A DNA stretch of 21,771 nt from positions 1 to 21,771 of the forward strand of contig DFZG01000041.1 in NCBI GenBank assembly GCA_002382075.1, given 5' to 3'. A model generated the notes under the pieces. It did not search any database. It was given only the letters and a program-made list of their open reading frames with translations, and was not told the origin of the DNA. A program made the position numbers and the translations under genes. The stretch's first letter is position 1. Each line of letters begins with the position of its first letter. The stretch is from Candidatus Shapirobacteria bacterium UBA4062 (GTDB lineage Bacteria > Patescibacteriota > Microgenomatia > UBA12405). Below are positions 12,668 to 21,229 of the stretch, in pieces.

Positions 12668-13862
12668 AGCTCTTCTGTATCATTTCAGCTATCTTTTTAC
12701 CTTCTCTCACCGCAAAATTTGTGCCCCTGTCTTCTGGGTAAATTTGGGCAAAGTTTGCTCTATAAACTTTATCACTAAGTTTGTATTCCGGCACCTTATA
12801 GCCTTTGGTAACCAAATGCTGAGCTGTCTTAAATCTAAAAGTATTTATACTTTTAATTTTTTTCGCCTCAAAATCAGGAAATATTTTTTTCAAATAATCC
12901 AAATATATTTTTTCCACTTCTTTTTCCTTTTTATCAAACAACTCGTGGTTTTGAGGCAAATAACTCCCCAAGTAATAAACATGATTACCCCGATAATGTT
13001 TTTTATCGATCAAATTTGTTTGCTGGATAAACGCCAAAAAAGGGGAGTTTAAGTCGTTGATGTTGTGCCAATAATACTGGCTTAAATTTTGACTCGATTC
13101 CACAATTATACAAATTGCTCCCAAATATTCGACCTCTTTTAGTGGTCCGGTATATATTATCCGGTCATATTTTGTTTCAATTTTGTCAAAATCTACCGCT
13201 TTATTTTTATAAATATTAACTTTAAGTTTGACCAGTTCTTTTTCCAGCACTGTTATCAATTGCTCAAAACCTCCCGTCATATAGCCCAAATATTCCTTAC
13301 CATTTTTATCTTTTGATCCTGACCGGGTATGAATCCTCGCCCACAACCACGCCATCGAGATATCTTCGTACCTATCGTGAAACTTACCTTTAAGTAATGG
13401 TTCCCAGATTACTTTATAAGCCTTATTTCCACAATATTTTTTCATCCATTCTACCGCCGTTACATCTTCGTATTTTTGCCAATTATTATCAAAAGACAGC
13501 CACAAACTTACCACCCCCAGCCTTATTTTTGAAAATAAATCCAATCCTTTAAACTTTAGTAAATCTATCGGTGTTACAAAAGGTTGAATCTCCCTACCAT
13601 TATATATAGCAATCGAACTTTCTTTCCAAACCATTTTTTTGTCCAAGCCCAATTCCTTTATTAATTCCAAAATTTCCCCATCTGTTTTAAAAATATGATG
13701 ATAGGCTTTTTCCAAATAGCTGTTTCCCAGCTTAAACCCGGCCAGTAATCCTCCCAAAAATTCGCTTTTTTCGTATAAATCTACTTCAAATCCTTTTTTA
13801 ACCAGCTGCCTTGCAGCCACCATTCCCGTCAATCCTCCACCCACAATCGCAATTTTACTCAT
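12657..13862 (-). CDS. NAD(P)/FAD-dependent oxidoreductase (amine-oxidase / protoporphyrinogen-oxidase-like)
   Basis: This 401-aa flavoprotein has an N-terminal Rossmann motif KIAIVGGGLTG (GxGxxG at residues 8-13) and the ribose-binding acidic residue in VDLYEK (E31). The amine-oxidase-type GGLLAGF follows. Later features are WEPLLKGKFHD, YMTGGFEQL (the region that in this superfamily lines the substrate cavity), and a C-terminal FAD-contact stretch NFAQIYPEDRG. Related flavoproteins often sit in polysaccharide or isoprenoid gene sets, so a role next to the rhamnose genes is plausible, but the substrate is not readable. It is convergent to rfbA. The ATG follows a TATAAT by 5 nt, implying a leaderless mRNA. 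Confidence 0.78.
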   Translation of the reverse strand: MSKIAIVGGGLTGMVAARQLVKKGFEVDLYEKSEFLGGLLAGFKLGNSYLEKAYHHIFKTDGEILELIKELGLDKKMVWKESSIAIYNGREIQPFVTPIDLLKFKGLDLFSKIRLGVVSLWLSFDNNWQKYEDVTAVEWMKKYCGNKAYKVIWEPLLKGKFHDRYEDISMAWLWARIHTRSGSKDKNGKEYLGYMTGGFEQLITVLEKELVKLKVNIYKNKAVDFDKIETKYDRIIYTGPLKEVEYLGAICIIVESSQNLSQYYWHNINDLNSPFLAFIQQTNLIDKKHYRGNHVYYLGSYLPQNHELFDKKEKEVEKIYLDYLKKIFPDFEAKKIKSINTFRFKTAQHLVTKGYKVPEYKLSDKVYRANFAQIYPEDRGTNFAVREGKKIAEMIQKSFKI

Positions 13863-13867
13863 TTCGT

Positions 13868-13873
13868 ATTATA
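13868..13873 (-). promoter_or_regulatory. -10 element for leaderless oxidoreductase mRNA
   Basis: Exact TATAAT on the minus strand, ending five bases before the ATG at 13862, so transcription would start at or next to the A of the start codon. No good -35 is seen. It overlaps the -35 region of the divergent fusA promoter, so the two may compete. Confidence 0.5.
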
Positions 13874-13898
13874 CAAAAAATATTCTTCATGATATTAT
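13870..13898 (+). promoter_or_regulatory. Probable fusA promoter
   Basis: TATACA (13870-13875), a 17-nt spacer and TATTAT (13893-13898) make a moderate sigma70-type promoter. The expected start, near 13905, gives a ~66-nt leader before fusA. It overlaps the divergent minus-strand TATAAT. Confidence 0.5.
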
Positions 13899-13913
13899 AG
13901 ATGCATCCGAAAT

Positions 13914-13939
13914 CGGGTTATTTTGCCCGTTTTCTTTTT
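13914..13939 (+). promoter_or_regulatory. Leader hairpin with T-rich tail upstream of fusA
   Basis: CGGG (13914-13917) and CCCG (13926-13929) form a short GC stem with an 8-nt loop, followed by TTTTCTTTTT. In the predicted fusA leader this looks like a weak intrinsic terminator, so it could act as an attenuator. Only 4 bp of stem are certain. Confidence 0.35.
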
Positions 13940-13970
13940 GTTAATATCAAAAAAAATTTAATTAAATTCT

Positions 13971-16082
13971 ATGGCAGACGCAATTAAGATTACTAAAAAC
14001 CGCGACGTTTCTCTGGATAAGGTCCGCAATTTTGGTATTATCGCCCACATTGACGGTGGCAAAACCACTACTACCGAAAGAATTTTGTTTTATACCGGTA
14101 AAATTCACAAAATTGGTTCTGTTGACGAAGGCACCACCACTACCGATTCTATGGTTCAGGAGAGGGAGAGGGGTATTACTATCCAGTCTGCCTGTATCAC
14201 CACTTTTTGGCAAGATCATCGTTTTAATATTATCGACACCCCGGGACACGTTGATTTCACCGCTGAAGTTGAAAGATCTCTTCGGGTTCTTGATGGCGCT
14301 ATTATGATTTTTGACGGTAATGCCGGTGTTCAGGCTCAATCAGAAACTGTTTGGCGACAAGCCGACAAATATGGTGTTCCCCGAATTGCTTTTGTTAACA
14401 AGATGGACAAAGTCGGCGCTTCCTTTAATAACACTCTAAAAAGTATTACTGACAAACTAAAAGCTCCTATAGTTCCCATGGTTTTACCCATCGGCGAAGA
14501 ACATGCTCATGTCGGTATTATCGATCTCATGGAACAAAAAATGATTGTTTACGACAAAGACGAGCAGGGTTTGGAATTTTCCGTCAAAGATGTTTCTGAT
14601 GAATACAAATCCGCTGTTGCCACTGCTCGTGCCCAAATGGTCGAAAAAATTGCCGGTGAAGACGAAGTTTTAATGGAAAAATTCCTAAATGATCAGGAAA
14701 TTTCTGTTCCCGAACTCAAAGCCACTCTTCGTAAGGCCACTATTGATCGCAAATTGTTCCCCGTATTTTGTGGTGCCGCTTGGCGCAACAAAGGAATTCA
14801 TCCTATTCTAAATGCTATTGTTGATTATTTACCTTCACCTCTGGACTTACCCCCAGTTGAAGGTTTTAAGCCCGGAACCAACGAACCTTTAACCCGTCAG
14901 CCTACTGTCGACGCTCCACTTTCGGCCCTACTTTTCAAAGTTCAAACCGATGCTCACGTTGGAACTTTATCTTATGTCAGAGTTTATTCTGGTGTTTTAA
15001 AATCCGGCACCGAAGTATACAATGTCACCCGCCAAACCAGCGAAAGAATTGGTCGTTTGCTTTTGATGCATGCCGACAAAAGGGAAGGTATCGAAGAAGC
15101 TCACGCCGGTGAAATTGTCGCTTGTATCGGACTCAAAGAATCCATTACCGGTGACACCCTTTGTTCCAAAGATGATCCCATCTCTCTATCTCCGATTCAA
15201 TTTTCCGATCCGGTTATTTCTCTGTCTATCGAACCAGAAACCACCGATGATCAGGAAAAAATGGGCACTGCTCTCAATCGTTTATCCCAAGAAGACCCTA
15301 CCTTTAAAGTCACCTATAATCACGAAACCGGTCAGACCATTATTGCCGGTATGGGGGAGTTGTATCTCGAAATTATTGTTGACCGTCTCAAAAGAGAATT
15401 TGGCGTTAATGTTAAAACCGGCTCACCCCAAGTTGCTTACCGTGAAACTATCTCTGAAAACTCAGACGGTGAGGGTAAATACATTCATCAATCCGGTGGT
15501 CACGGTCAATACGGTCACTGTAAAATAAGAGTTGAGCCAAAAGAGCGAGGTGAAGGTGTCGAATTTGTAAACGCCGTCAAAGGTGGTGCTATTCCCAGCA
15601 ACTTTATTCCCGCTATCGAAAAAGGTGTTCGCGAAACTTTAATCAAAGGTATTATTGCCGGTTATCCGGCCACCGACATCAAAGTCACCGTTTATGATGG
15701 TACTTACCACGATGTAGATTCTTCCGAAATGGCTTTCAAACTTGCCGGATCTTACGCCATTAAAGATGCCTTCCAAAAAGCTAACCCCTTAGTTTTAGAG
15801 CCAATTATGAAAATGGAAGTGGCTACCCCTTCTGAGTTTATGGGTACGGTTATCGGCGATCTTTCCGCCCGACGTGGTCAAATCAACGGCACCACTGACA
15901 GTTTTGGTTTTACCACTATTGATGCCTTTATTCCTCTAGAATCTGTCCGAGGTTATGCCACTGTCATTCGATCGTTAACCCAAGGTCGCGGTTCATTCTA
16001 TATGGAACCTAGCCATTATGATCCGGTCCCTGCCCAAGTTCAAGTCGAATTAACCAACAAAATGTCGGTTCCCAAAGAATAA
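13971..16082 (+). CDS. fusA: Elongation factor G
   Basis: EF-G, the GTPase that drives ribosomal translocation, 703 aa, full length. GTPase motifs: AHIDGGKT P-loop (25-32; most EF-Gs have AGKT, here GGKT), RERGIT switch I (65-70), DTPGH (89-93) and NKMD (143-146). Domain II follows from ~300, domains III-V to the end, with the domain IV loop region GGHGQYGHCKIRVEP and the domain V stretch SFGFTTIDAFIPLESVRGYAT. No Shine-Dalgarno is seen before the ATG. Upstream there is no rpsL-rpsG pair, which usually precedes fusA; instead a divergent flavoprotein gene is present. A 100-aa unknown gene and tuf follow. Confidence 0.97.
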   Translation: MADAIKITKNRDVSLDKVRNFGIIAHIDGGKTTTTERILFYTGKIHKIGSVDEGTTTTDSMVQERERGITIQSACITTFWQDHRFNIIDTPGHVDFTAEVERSLRVLDGAIMIFDGNAGVQAQSETVWRQADKYGVPRIAFVNKMDKVGASFNNTLKSITDKLKAPIVPMVLPIGEEHAHVGIIDLMEQKMIVYDKDEQGLEFSVKDVSDEYKSAVATARAQMVEKIAGEDEVLMEKFLNDQEISVPELKATLRKATIDRKLFPVFCGAAWRNKGIHPILNAIVDYLPSPLDLPPVEGFKPGTNEPLTRQPTVDAPLSALLFKVQTDAHVGTLSYVRVYSGVLKSGTEVYNVTRQTSERIGRLLLMHADKREGIEEAHAGEIVACIGLKESITGDTLCSKDDPISLSPIQFSDPVISLSIEPETTDDQEKMGTALNRLSQEDPTFKVTYNHETGQTIIAGMGELYLEIIVDRLKREFGVNVKTGSPQVAYRETISENSDGEGKYIHQSGGHGQYGHCKIRVEPKERGEGVEFVNAVKGGAIPSNFIPAIEKGVRETLIKGIIAGYPATDIKVTVYDGTYHDVDSSEMAFKLAGSYAIKDAFQKANPLVLEPIMKMEVATPSEFMGTVIGDLSARRGQINGTTDSFGFTTIDAFIPLESVRGYATVIRSLTQGRGSFYMEPSHYDPVPAQVQVELTNKMSVPKE

Positions 16083-16135
16083 CTTGACTTATTCCCAATA
16101 ATCGATTTAACTTAAATAGTTAAATAAATTTTTTA

Positions 16136-16438
16136 ATGGACAAAATAGGCGAGCAACTAAACCCTGAAACCAAACCCGTTGTAAAAATTATTGAACTTGA
16201 TTCCGGTGAAGAAGCTAAAGTGTACAAAAATCACATAATCTTCCAAAACGGCGATGCGGCCATGTTTACTGACAATTTAAAACCTCATGATCCTAAATGC
16301 TATATCCCAGGGGGAGTTAAATTTGCCTTAGAAAACGGTGCAATAATCGGCCCCAACGCGCGAAACGGATCCTGGAAAAAAGAAGACGATCCGGTTGTCA
16401 TCAAGAATTTACAAAAGATTGTTGGCTTCCAAAACTAA
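16136..16438 (+). CDS. Uncharacterised 100-aa protein between fusA and tuf
   Basis: I do not recognise this small soluble protein. It has strands VVKIIELDSGEEAKVY and HIIFQNGDAAMF, then a Pro/Gly-rich middle (NLKPHDPKCYIPGGVKF) with a single Cys at residue 55, then ENGAIIGPNARNGSWKKED and a C-terminal helix. It has no TM segment. It lies 53 bp after fusA, in the gap normally occupied only by spacer before tuf, and is followed by a separate tuf promoter. It may be cotranscribed with fusA. There is no clear Shine-Dalgarno. Codon use looks like that of its neighbours. Confidence 0.65.
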   Translation: MDKIGEQLNPETKPVVKIIELDSGEEAKVYKNHIIFQNGDAAMFTDNLKPHDPKCYIPGGVKFALENGAIIGPNARNGSWKKEDDPVVIKNLQKIVGFQN

Positions 16439-16508
16439 TCTTTGTTCCCTCATCATCTTTTCGGCAATCAGATGTTAAAATATGATGAATATTAAAGCAT
16501 TTTCCAGC

Positions 16509-16537
16509 TTGCAAACCTTTGAGTAAGTTGATACAAT
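16509..16537 (+). promoter_or_regulatory. Probable tuf promoter
   Basis: TTGCAA (16509-16514), a 17-nt spacer and TACAAT (16532-16537) lie in the 180-bp gap before tuf. The start would be near 16544, giving a ~75-nt leader that ends in an AAGGAG Shine-Dalgarno. This promoter would drive tuf and the following S10-type operon. Confidence 0.55.
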
Positions 16538-16618
16538 CTTAAAGCGTTTTAGCAATATTTTTTATATTTTTATTTAAACCTGTCCTAAAACGACAAAAAA
16601 AATTAAGGAGAACTAAAA

Positions 16619-17791
16619 ATGGCAGACACATTTAAAAGAAACAAGCCACACGTTAACGTCGGCACCATTGGTCACGTAGATCATGGTAAAACCACTCTTT
16701 CGGCCGCTATCGCCAAAGTGCAAGGAAATCCCAAATCATACGCAGATATTGCCAAGGGTGGTACAGTTCGTGACGCTTCAAAAATCGTTACTATCGCTAT
16801 CTCTCATATCGAATACGAATCTGAGAAAAGACATTATGCCCATATCGATTGTCCCGGCCACGCTGATTATGTCAAAAACATGATTACCGGTGCTGCTCAA
16901 ATGGACGGTGCCATTTTAGTCGTTTCTGCACCCGATGGTCCAATGCCTCAAACCCGAGAGCACGTTCTTTTGGCCAACCAGGTCAACGTTCCCAAACTTG
17001 TAGTTTTTCTTAATAAAGTCGATTTAGTTGAAGATCCGGAATTCTTAGATCTCGTTGAGATGGAAATTCGCGATCTTTTATCCAAATACGGTTTTGATGG
17101 TGACAATACTCCCATCATCCGCGGTTCAGCTCTCAAAGCTCTTGAAGGTGATGCAGATGGCGTTGAAGCTATCAAAAAACTCATGGAAGCTCTTGATACT
17201 TACATTCCTGAACCTGTTCGGGAAATTGATCAACCTTTCCTTATGCCTGTTGAAGATGTCTTTTCCATTAAAGGTCGCGGCACTGTCGCTACCGGTAGAA
17301 TCGAGAAAGGTATCGTCAAGGTCAATGATGAAGTCGAGATCGTCGGTCTCCGACCCACTGCCAAGTGTGTTGTTACCGGTGTCGAGATGTTCCATAAAAT
17401 TCTTGATCAGGGTCAAGCTGGCGACAATGTCGGTTTACTTCTCCGTGGAGTTGAGAAAGATGATATCGAAAGAGGTCAAGTTTTGGCCAAAAACGGTTCC
17501 ATTACTCCTCACACCGAGTTCAAAGCCGAAATTCTTCTTCTTAAAAAAGAAGAAGGTGGTCGACACACCCCTGTTTTCAATGGTTACCGACCTCAGGTAT
17601 TTATCCGCACCACTGATGTTACCGGAGAAGTTAATCTTCCCGAAGGTATGGAAATGGTTATGCCCGGAGACAATGCCAACGTTGTTATTAAATTAATCAA
17701 AACTGTTGCTATTCAACCAGGCCAAAAATTTGCCCTGCGCGAAGGTGGTTTGACGGTTGGTGCCGGTACTATTACCGAAATCATAAAATAA
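16619..17791 (+). CDS. tuf: Elongation factor Tu with unusual switch I
   Basis: EF-Tu, which brings aminoacyl-tRNA to the ribosome; 390 aa, near normal length. GTPase motifs GHVDHGKT (18-25), DCPGH (77-81), NKVD (132-135) and SALK (170-173) are intact, as are domain II ([13 protein letters not shown]) and domain III (RTTDVTGEV). The switch I motif, RGITI in nearly all EF-Tu proteins, reads KIVTI (55-59) here. The Mg-coordinating Thr is kept as T58, but the Arg-Gly pair is replaced. The C-terminal REGGRTVGAG is [10 protein letters not shown]. An AAGGAG Shine-Dalgarno supports the start. rpsJ follows after 4 bp. Confidence 0.97.
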   Translation: MADTFKRNKPHVNVGTIGHVDHGKTTLSAAIAKVQGNPKSYADIAKGGTVRDASKIVTIAISHIEYESEKRHYAHIDCPGHADYVKNMITGAAQMDGAILVVSAPDGPMPQTREHVLLANQVNVPKLVVFLNKVDLVEDPEFLDLVEMEIRDLLSKYGFDGDNTPIIRGSALKALEGDADGVEAIKKLMEALDTYIPEPVREIDQPFLMPVEDVFSIKGRGTVATGRIEKGIVKVNDEVEIVGLRPTAKCVVTGVEMFHKILDQGQAGDNVGLLLRGVEKDDIERGQVLAKNGSITPHTEFKAEILLLKKEEGGRHTPVFNGYRPQVFIRTTDVTGEVNLPEGMEMVMPGDNANVVIKLIKTVAIQPGQKFALREGGLTVGAGTITEIIK

Positions 17792-17795
17792 AAAA

Positions 17796-18107
17796 ATGGC
17801 CAAAGGTAACCGCATCCGAATCAGATTGAAGTCGTTTGATCATCGAATAATTGATCAAGCCGCCCTCAAGATTGTCGAGGCTGCGGTTACTGCTGGTGCT
17901 CAGGTTCAGGGACCTATTCCTCTACCTACCAGTAAAAAAACCTTAGTTGTTTTAACTAGCCCCCATACAGATAAAAACGCTCGTGAACATTTCCAAATTT
18001 TCACCCACAAACGTTTAATCGATATTACCAATGCCAGCCTCAGGACTGTAGACAGTCTTCAGCACTTAGATCTCCCTTCAGGTGTCGAAGTAGAAGTTAA
18101 GATGTAA
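17796..18107 (+). CDS. rpsJ: Ribosomal protein S10 (uS10)
   Basis: Small-subunit head protein that also pairs with NusB at boxA sites during antitermination. At 103 aa it is typical. Features include [16 protein letters not shown] at the start, the GPIPLPT loop region and the C-terminal VEVEVKM. Position 4 bp after tuf and 7 bp before rplC marks the start of a standard S10 operon. No Shine-Dalgarno is obvious in the short A-rich gap. Confidence 0.97.
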   Translation: MAKGNRIRIRLKSFDHRIIDQAALKIVEAAVTAGAQVQGPIPLPTSKKTLVVLTSPHTDKNAREHFQIFTHKRLIDITNASLRTVDSLQHLDLPSGVEVEVKM

Positions 18108-18114
18108 AAACACT

Positions 18115-18753
18115 ATGATTTCAGGATATATCGTAAAAAAGGGGGAAATGACCAGCATTTTCTCAGACAAAGGTAAAAAAATCTCCGTTACCAAATGTAC
18201 CGCTCTGCCTCTAACAGTCACTCAGGTAAAAACTGACGAGAAAGACAAGTATTCGGCGATTCAAGTCGCAGTTGGCGAGAAAAAAAGATTGCCTCAAGCT
18301 GTCGAGAAAAAACTAAAAAAACTCAAATTAAAAATCAAACCTCTTCACTTCAAAGAGTTTAAATTAACTACTGATACCCTTCCCGCCATTGGGGACCAGA
18401 TCACTTTTGATTCTGTTTTCCAGGTCAATGACACTGTTTCCGTTTCCGGAACCACCAAAGGTCGTGGATTTGCCGGCGTTATCAAAAGGCACGGTTTTCA
18501 TCGTCAACCAGTCACTGGGGGTCAATCTGATCGTACCCGAGCTCCCGGTTCAATTGGTGCCCAAACTCCCGGTAAAGTTCTTAAAGGTAAAAAAATGCCC
18601 GGACATTTTGGCAATACTACCCACACTGTTAGCAATCTAAAAATTATTTCTTTTAATCCGGAAAATAACGAAGTCATGATTTCAGGTTCAGTTCCTGGTC
18701 ACACCAATTCTTGGATAATTATTAGCAAAAGCAAACACTATGATAAAAGTTAA
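18115..18753 (+). CDS. rplC: Ribosomal protein L3 (uL3)
   Basis: Large-subunit assembly protein whose loop reaches toward the peptidyl-transferase centre. It is 212 aa. Family signatures are KGRGFAGVIKRHGF, GGQSDRTRAPGSIG and TPGKVLKGKKMPGHFG. The N-terminal beta domain is present (MISGYIVKKGEMTSIF). A Lys-rich helix (QAVEKKLKKLKLKIKP) stands in the variable middle. Its 3' end overlaps the rplD start by 14 bp. Confidence 0.97.
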   Translation: MISGYIVKKGEMTSIFSDKGKKISVTKCTALPLTVTQVKTDEKDKYSAIQVAVGEKKRLPQAVEKKLKKLKLKIKPLHFKEFKLTTDTLPAIGDQITFDSVFQVNDTVSVSGTTKGRGFAGVIKRHGFHRQPVTGGQSDRTRAPGSIGAQTPGKVLKGKKMPGHFGNTTHTVSNLKIISFNPENNEVMISGSVPGHTNSWIIISKSKHYDKS

Positions 18754-19387
18754 AGTCTTTGACACTACTTCCACAGAAACTGGTGAGTATAAATTACCCG
18801 CCGAATTTTTTGAGGCCAAAATTAATGAAGACTTAATCAGACAAGCTATTTACGTTCATCTAAACAATCAAAGGAAATCTCATGCCAAAACCAAAGGTAG
18901 GGGAGAAGTTATTGGTACCACCCAAAAAATGTGGGCTCAAAAAGGTACCGGCCGCGCTCGTCACAGTACTGCCAAAGCCCCAATTTTCGTTGGTGGTGGT
19001 CGGGCTCATGGGCCTCGTGGAGATCAGAGTTATTCCCTAAAGATGACTAAAAAAATGCGTCAAGCTGCCGTCAGATCTGCTCTGTCTCTTTTTGCTGACA
19101 AAAAATCTATCATTATTATCGACAAAATTTCCGCTCTTCCTCCCAAAACCAAAGAAGCCGTCAAACTAATTACTGGACTAAAATCCCAAAACAAGGTATT
19201 ATCTGAAGGTCGTAAAATCGGCATAATTACTAGTCGTTCCAATGCTAAAACCAAAAGAGCCTTTGGTAATTTACCCAAAGTTAAACTCTTAAATCTTAAC
19301 AGTCTAAATTGTTATGACCTTACTAAACAGGATTTTATCTTCTTTACCAAAAAAGCCATTGAGGTTATGGCTAAATCTAAAAAATGA
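18740..19387 (+). CDS. rplD: Ribosomal protein L4 (uL4)
   Basis: Large-subunit protein lining the exit tunnel; in some bacteria it also represses its own operon. It is 215 aa. The tunnel loop is clear: TKGRGEVIGTTQKMWAQKGTGRARHS, followed by GGGRAHGPRGDQSY. The start overlaps rplC by 14 bp and the stop overlaps rplW by 4 bp (ATGA), showing coupled translation. Confidence 0.97.
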   Translation: MIKVKVFDTTSTETGEYKLPAEFFEAKINEDLIRQAIYVHLNNQRKSHAKTKGRGEVIGTTQKMWAQKGTGRARHSTAKAPIFVGGGRAHGPRGDQSYSLKMTKKMRQAAVRSALSLFADKKSIIIIDKISALPPKTKEAVKLITGLKSQNKVLSEGRKIGIITSRSNAKTKRAFGNLPKVKLLNLNSLNCYDLTKQDFIFFTKKAIEVMAKSKK

Positions 19388-19692
19388 ACAAAATAAGCGT
19401 TAATCAAATTATCTTAGGTCCGATTGTCACTGAGAAATCTTTGCAACTCCAGGATTCTGGAAAATACTCTTTTTGGGTCAGCCGTAATTCCAGCAAGCAC
19501 CAAATCGCTGTTGCTTTCCAACAAGCTTTTGGTCTAGAACCTCTAAGTGTCAATACCTCCACCCTAAAGGGAAAAATCAAGACAGATTGGAAAAAAAGAA
19601 TGCCGATTACTAAACAGGATCGCAAAAAAGCGATTATTGCCGTCAAAAAAGATCAAAAAATTGAATTACTAAACCTATCAGCTAAAAAATAA
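19384..19692 (+). CDS. rplW: Ribosomal protein L23 (uL23)
   Basis: Protein at the tunnel exit and docking site for trigger factor and SRP. It is 102 aa. The conserved start IILGPIVTEKSLQLQ, the helix HQIAVAFQQAFGLEPLSVNT, then the basic DWKKRMPITKQDRKKAII match the family. It overlaps rplD by ATGA and lies 2 bp before rplB. Confidence 0.95.
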   Translation: MNKISVNQIILGPIVTEKSLQLQDSGKYSFWVSRNSSKHQIAVAFQQAFGLEPLSVNTSTLKGKIKTDWKKRMPITKQDRKKAIIAVKKDQKIELLNLSAKK

Positions 19693-19694
19693 TT

Positions 19695-20435
19695 ATGAAA
19701 TCTCTCTTAACCATTAAAAAGAAACGTAGCGGCCGTGATTCCACTGGCACCATTTCTGTCCGTCATCGCGGTGGCGAACATAAGCGTTTTTTGAGAACCA
19801 TAGACTGGACTCGGCCTTTTGCTGATATTCCCGCCAAAGTCACTAAAATCGTCTATGACCCTAACCGAACTGCTGATTTAGCTTATATTACTCATGAAAA
19901 TGGATCAAAATCTCTAATTTTAGCTACCACCGAACTCAAGGTCGGTGACGTTATCATTCGCTCCGAAAACACTCCCATCAAAGATGGTAATCGGCTCAAA
20001 ATGAAAAACGTCCCCGCCGGTGTCCCAGTTCATTGTTTGGAAATGTTACCCGGTAAACCAGCTCAAATGGTCAAGTCTGCCGGTTCCGCCGCCTATGTCC
20101 AATCCGTCGATGGTAAAAAAGCTGTTGTTAAACTTCCTTCCAGCGAAATCAGACTTTTCAATTCCGAATCCTACGTTACTATTGGCCAAGTTAGCAACGC
20201 TAACCACTCCAACGAAATTCTCAAAAAAGCCGGAGATTCCCGCCATCGCGGTATCCGTCCTTCCGTTCGTGGTGTAGCTCAACATCCTGATTCCCATCCC
20301 CATGGTGGTGGTGAAGGTCGTTCCTCTATCGGCATGCATCCCAAGACTCCTTGGGGTAAACCGGCTATGGGCAAACGTACCCGAAAAAAGAAAAAAGCTT
20401 CCAACAGATTAATTATTCAACGTCGAAAAAAATAA
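19695..20435 (+). CDS. rplB: Ribosomal protein L2 (uL2), N-terminally short
   Basis: Core peptidyl-transferase-region protein. Conserved features are GTISVRHRGGEHKR, VYDPNRTADLAYI, the GHAHPHGGGEGR-type loop (here SHPHGGGEGR, with the key His present) and TPWGKPAMGKRTRKKKK. At 246 aa it is ~25-30 residues shorter than the usual ~275. The difference lies at the N-terminus: the protein starts at MKSLLTIKKKRSGRDSTG, so the usual tail before the G[RK]NN.G motif is missing. The upstream frame closes with the rplW stop, so no longer start is available. Confidence 0.96.
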   Translation: MKSLLTIKKKRSGRDSTGTISVRHRGGEHKRFLRTIDWTRPFADIPAKVTKIVYDPNRTADLAYITHENGSKSLILATTELKVGDVIIRSENTPIKDGNRLKMKNVPAGVPVHCLEMLPGKPAQMVKSAGSAAYVQSVDGKKAVVKLPSSEIRLFNSESYVTIGQVSNANHSNEILKKAGDSRHRGIRPSVRGVAQHPDSHPHGGGEGRSSIGMHPKTPWGKPAMGKRTRKKKKASNRLIIQRRKK

Positions 20436-20449
20436 TTTTTTAAAAATAT

Positions 20450-20725
20450 ATGTCTCGATCATCCAAAAAAGGACCATACATAGACGCTAAACTACTCAAA
20501 AAAGTAGTTAACCAAACCGGTTCTGATCCTATTAAAACCTACGTTCGAAAAAGTCAAATATCTCCCGAATTTGTCGGCAAAACATTTTCAGTTTATAACG
20601 GCAAAAAATTTATAAATGTCTTTGTTACCGAAGATATGGTCGGACATCGCCTCGGCGAATTTTCTCCCACCAGAACCTTCAAGGGTCACGGACGGGTTGT
20701 TAAGAGGGTTATCGAAAAAACCTAA
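20450..20725 (+). CDS. rpsS: Ribosomal protein S19 (uS19)
   Basis: Small-subunit head protein, 91 aa, normal length. [15 protein letters not shown] at the start, [22 protein letters not shown] in the middle and [19 protein letters not shown] near the end are the family signature. It lies 14 bp after rplB in canonical order. Confidence 0.97.
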   Translation: MSRSSKKGPYIDAKLLKKVVNQTGSDPIKTYVRKSQISPEFVGKTFSVYNGKKFINVFVTEDMVGHRLGEFSPTRTFKGHGRVVKRVIEKT

Positions 20726-20731
20726 ACTAAA

Positions 20732-21226
20732 ATGGCAAAAGAAATTAAAAAAATTACTCCAGTTAAAAAAACAGTTAAACCAATCAAGGTTTCTCCTGTC
20801 AAAAAAACTGCTCCAAAACTTAAAGTGGTTAAGCCAGAAGCTAAAAAAGTTGAAACTAAAATTCAACCAGTTACCCAAAAACCGGTTTTGGTCAAATATA
20901 TTGACAAAAACATCAAAATTTCTCCCCGAAAACTCTCTCTTACAGTTGATTTAATCAGACCTCTTCGTCCAGTCGATACTCTGGTCCGTCTTAAATTTAC
21001 CAACAATAAAGCCTCCCGTATACTTTACAAAGCTGTGGCTAATGTCATTGCTGATGCTAAACATAATTTTAATCTCGACGGCGAATCTTTAGTTTTTGAT
21101 CAAATTTTCGTCGGAGAAGGTCTTAAAATTAAAAGAATTGATAAATCACACGGTTCCCGTTTTGCCCGTGGCTACATCCAAAAACGTCATTCCCGCCTAA
21201 CTATAATTGTTAAATCAAAAAACTAA
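20732..21226 (+). CDS. rplV: Ribosomal protein L22 (uL22) with Lys/Pro-rich N-terminal extension
   Basis: Exit-tunnel protein. The L22 core spans residues ~57-164: ISPRKLSLTVDLIR, NNKASRILYKAVANVIADAKHN and the beta-hairpin loop KRIDKSHGSRFARGYIQKR with the final SRLTIIV. At 164 aa it is ~50 longer than the usual ~110. The excess is an N-terminal, low-complexity K/P/V-rich segment (residues ~4-52) with repeated PVKKT-like units, probably disordered and RNA-binding. The upstream ATG 6 bp after rpsS is the only in-frame start before the extension, and the frame stays open through it. Confidence 0.94.
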   Translation: MAKEIKKITPVKKTVKPIKVSPVKKTAPKLKVVKPEAKKVETKIQPVTQKPVLVKYIDKNIKISPRKLSLTVDLIRPLRPVDTLVRLKFTNNKASRILYKAVANVIADAKHNFNLDGESLVFDQIFVGEGLKIKRIDKSHGSRFARGYIQKRHSRLTIIVKSKN

Positions 21227-21229
21227 ACT

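Noticed and set aside
13962..18640. Long overlapping frames on both strands within fusA, tuf and the ribosomal genes
   Set aside because: They are out-of-frame shadows of strongly conserved genes, with no start signals or recognisable products.
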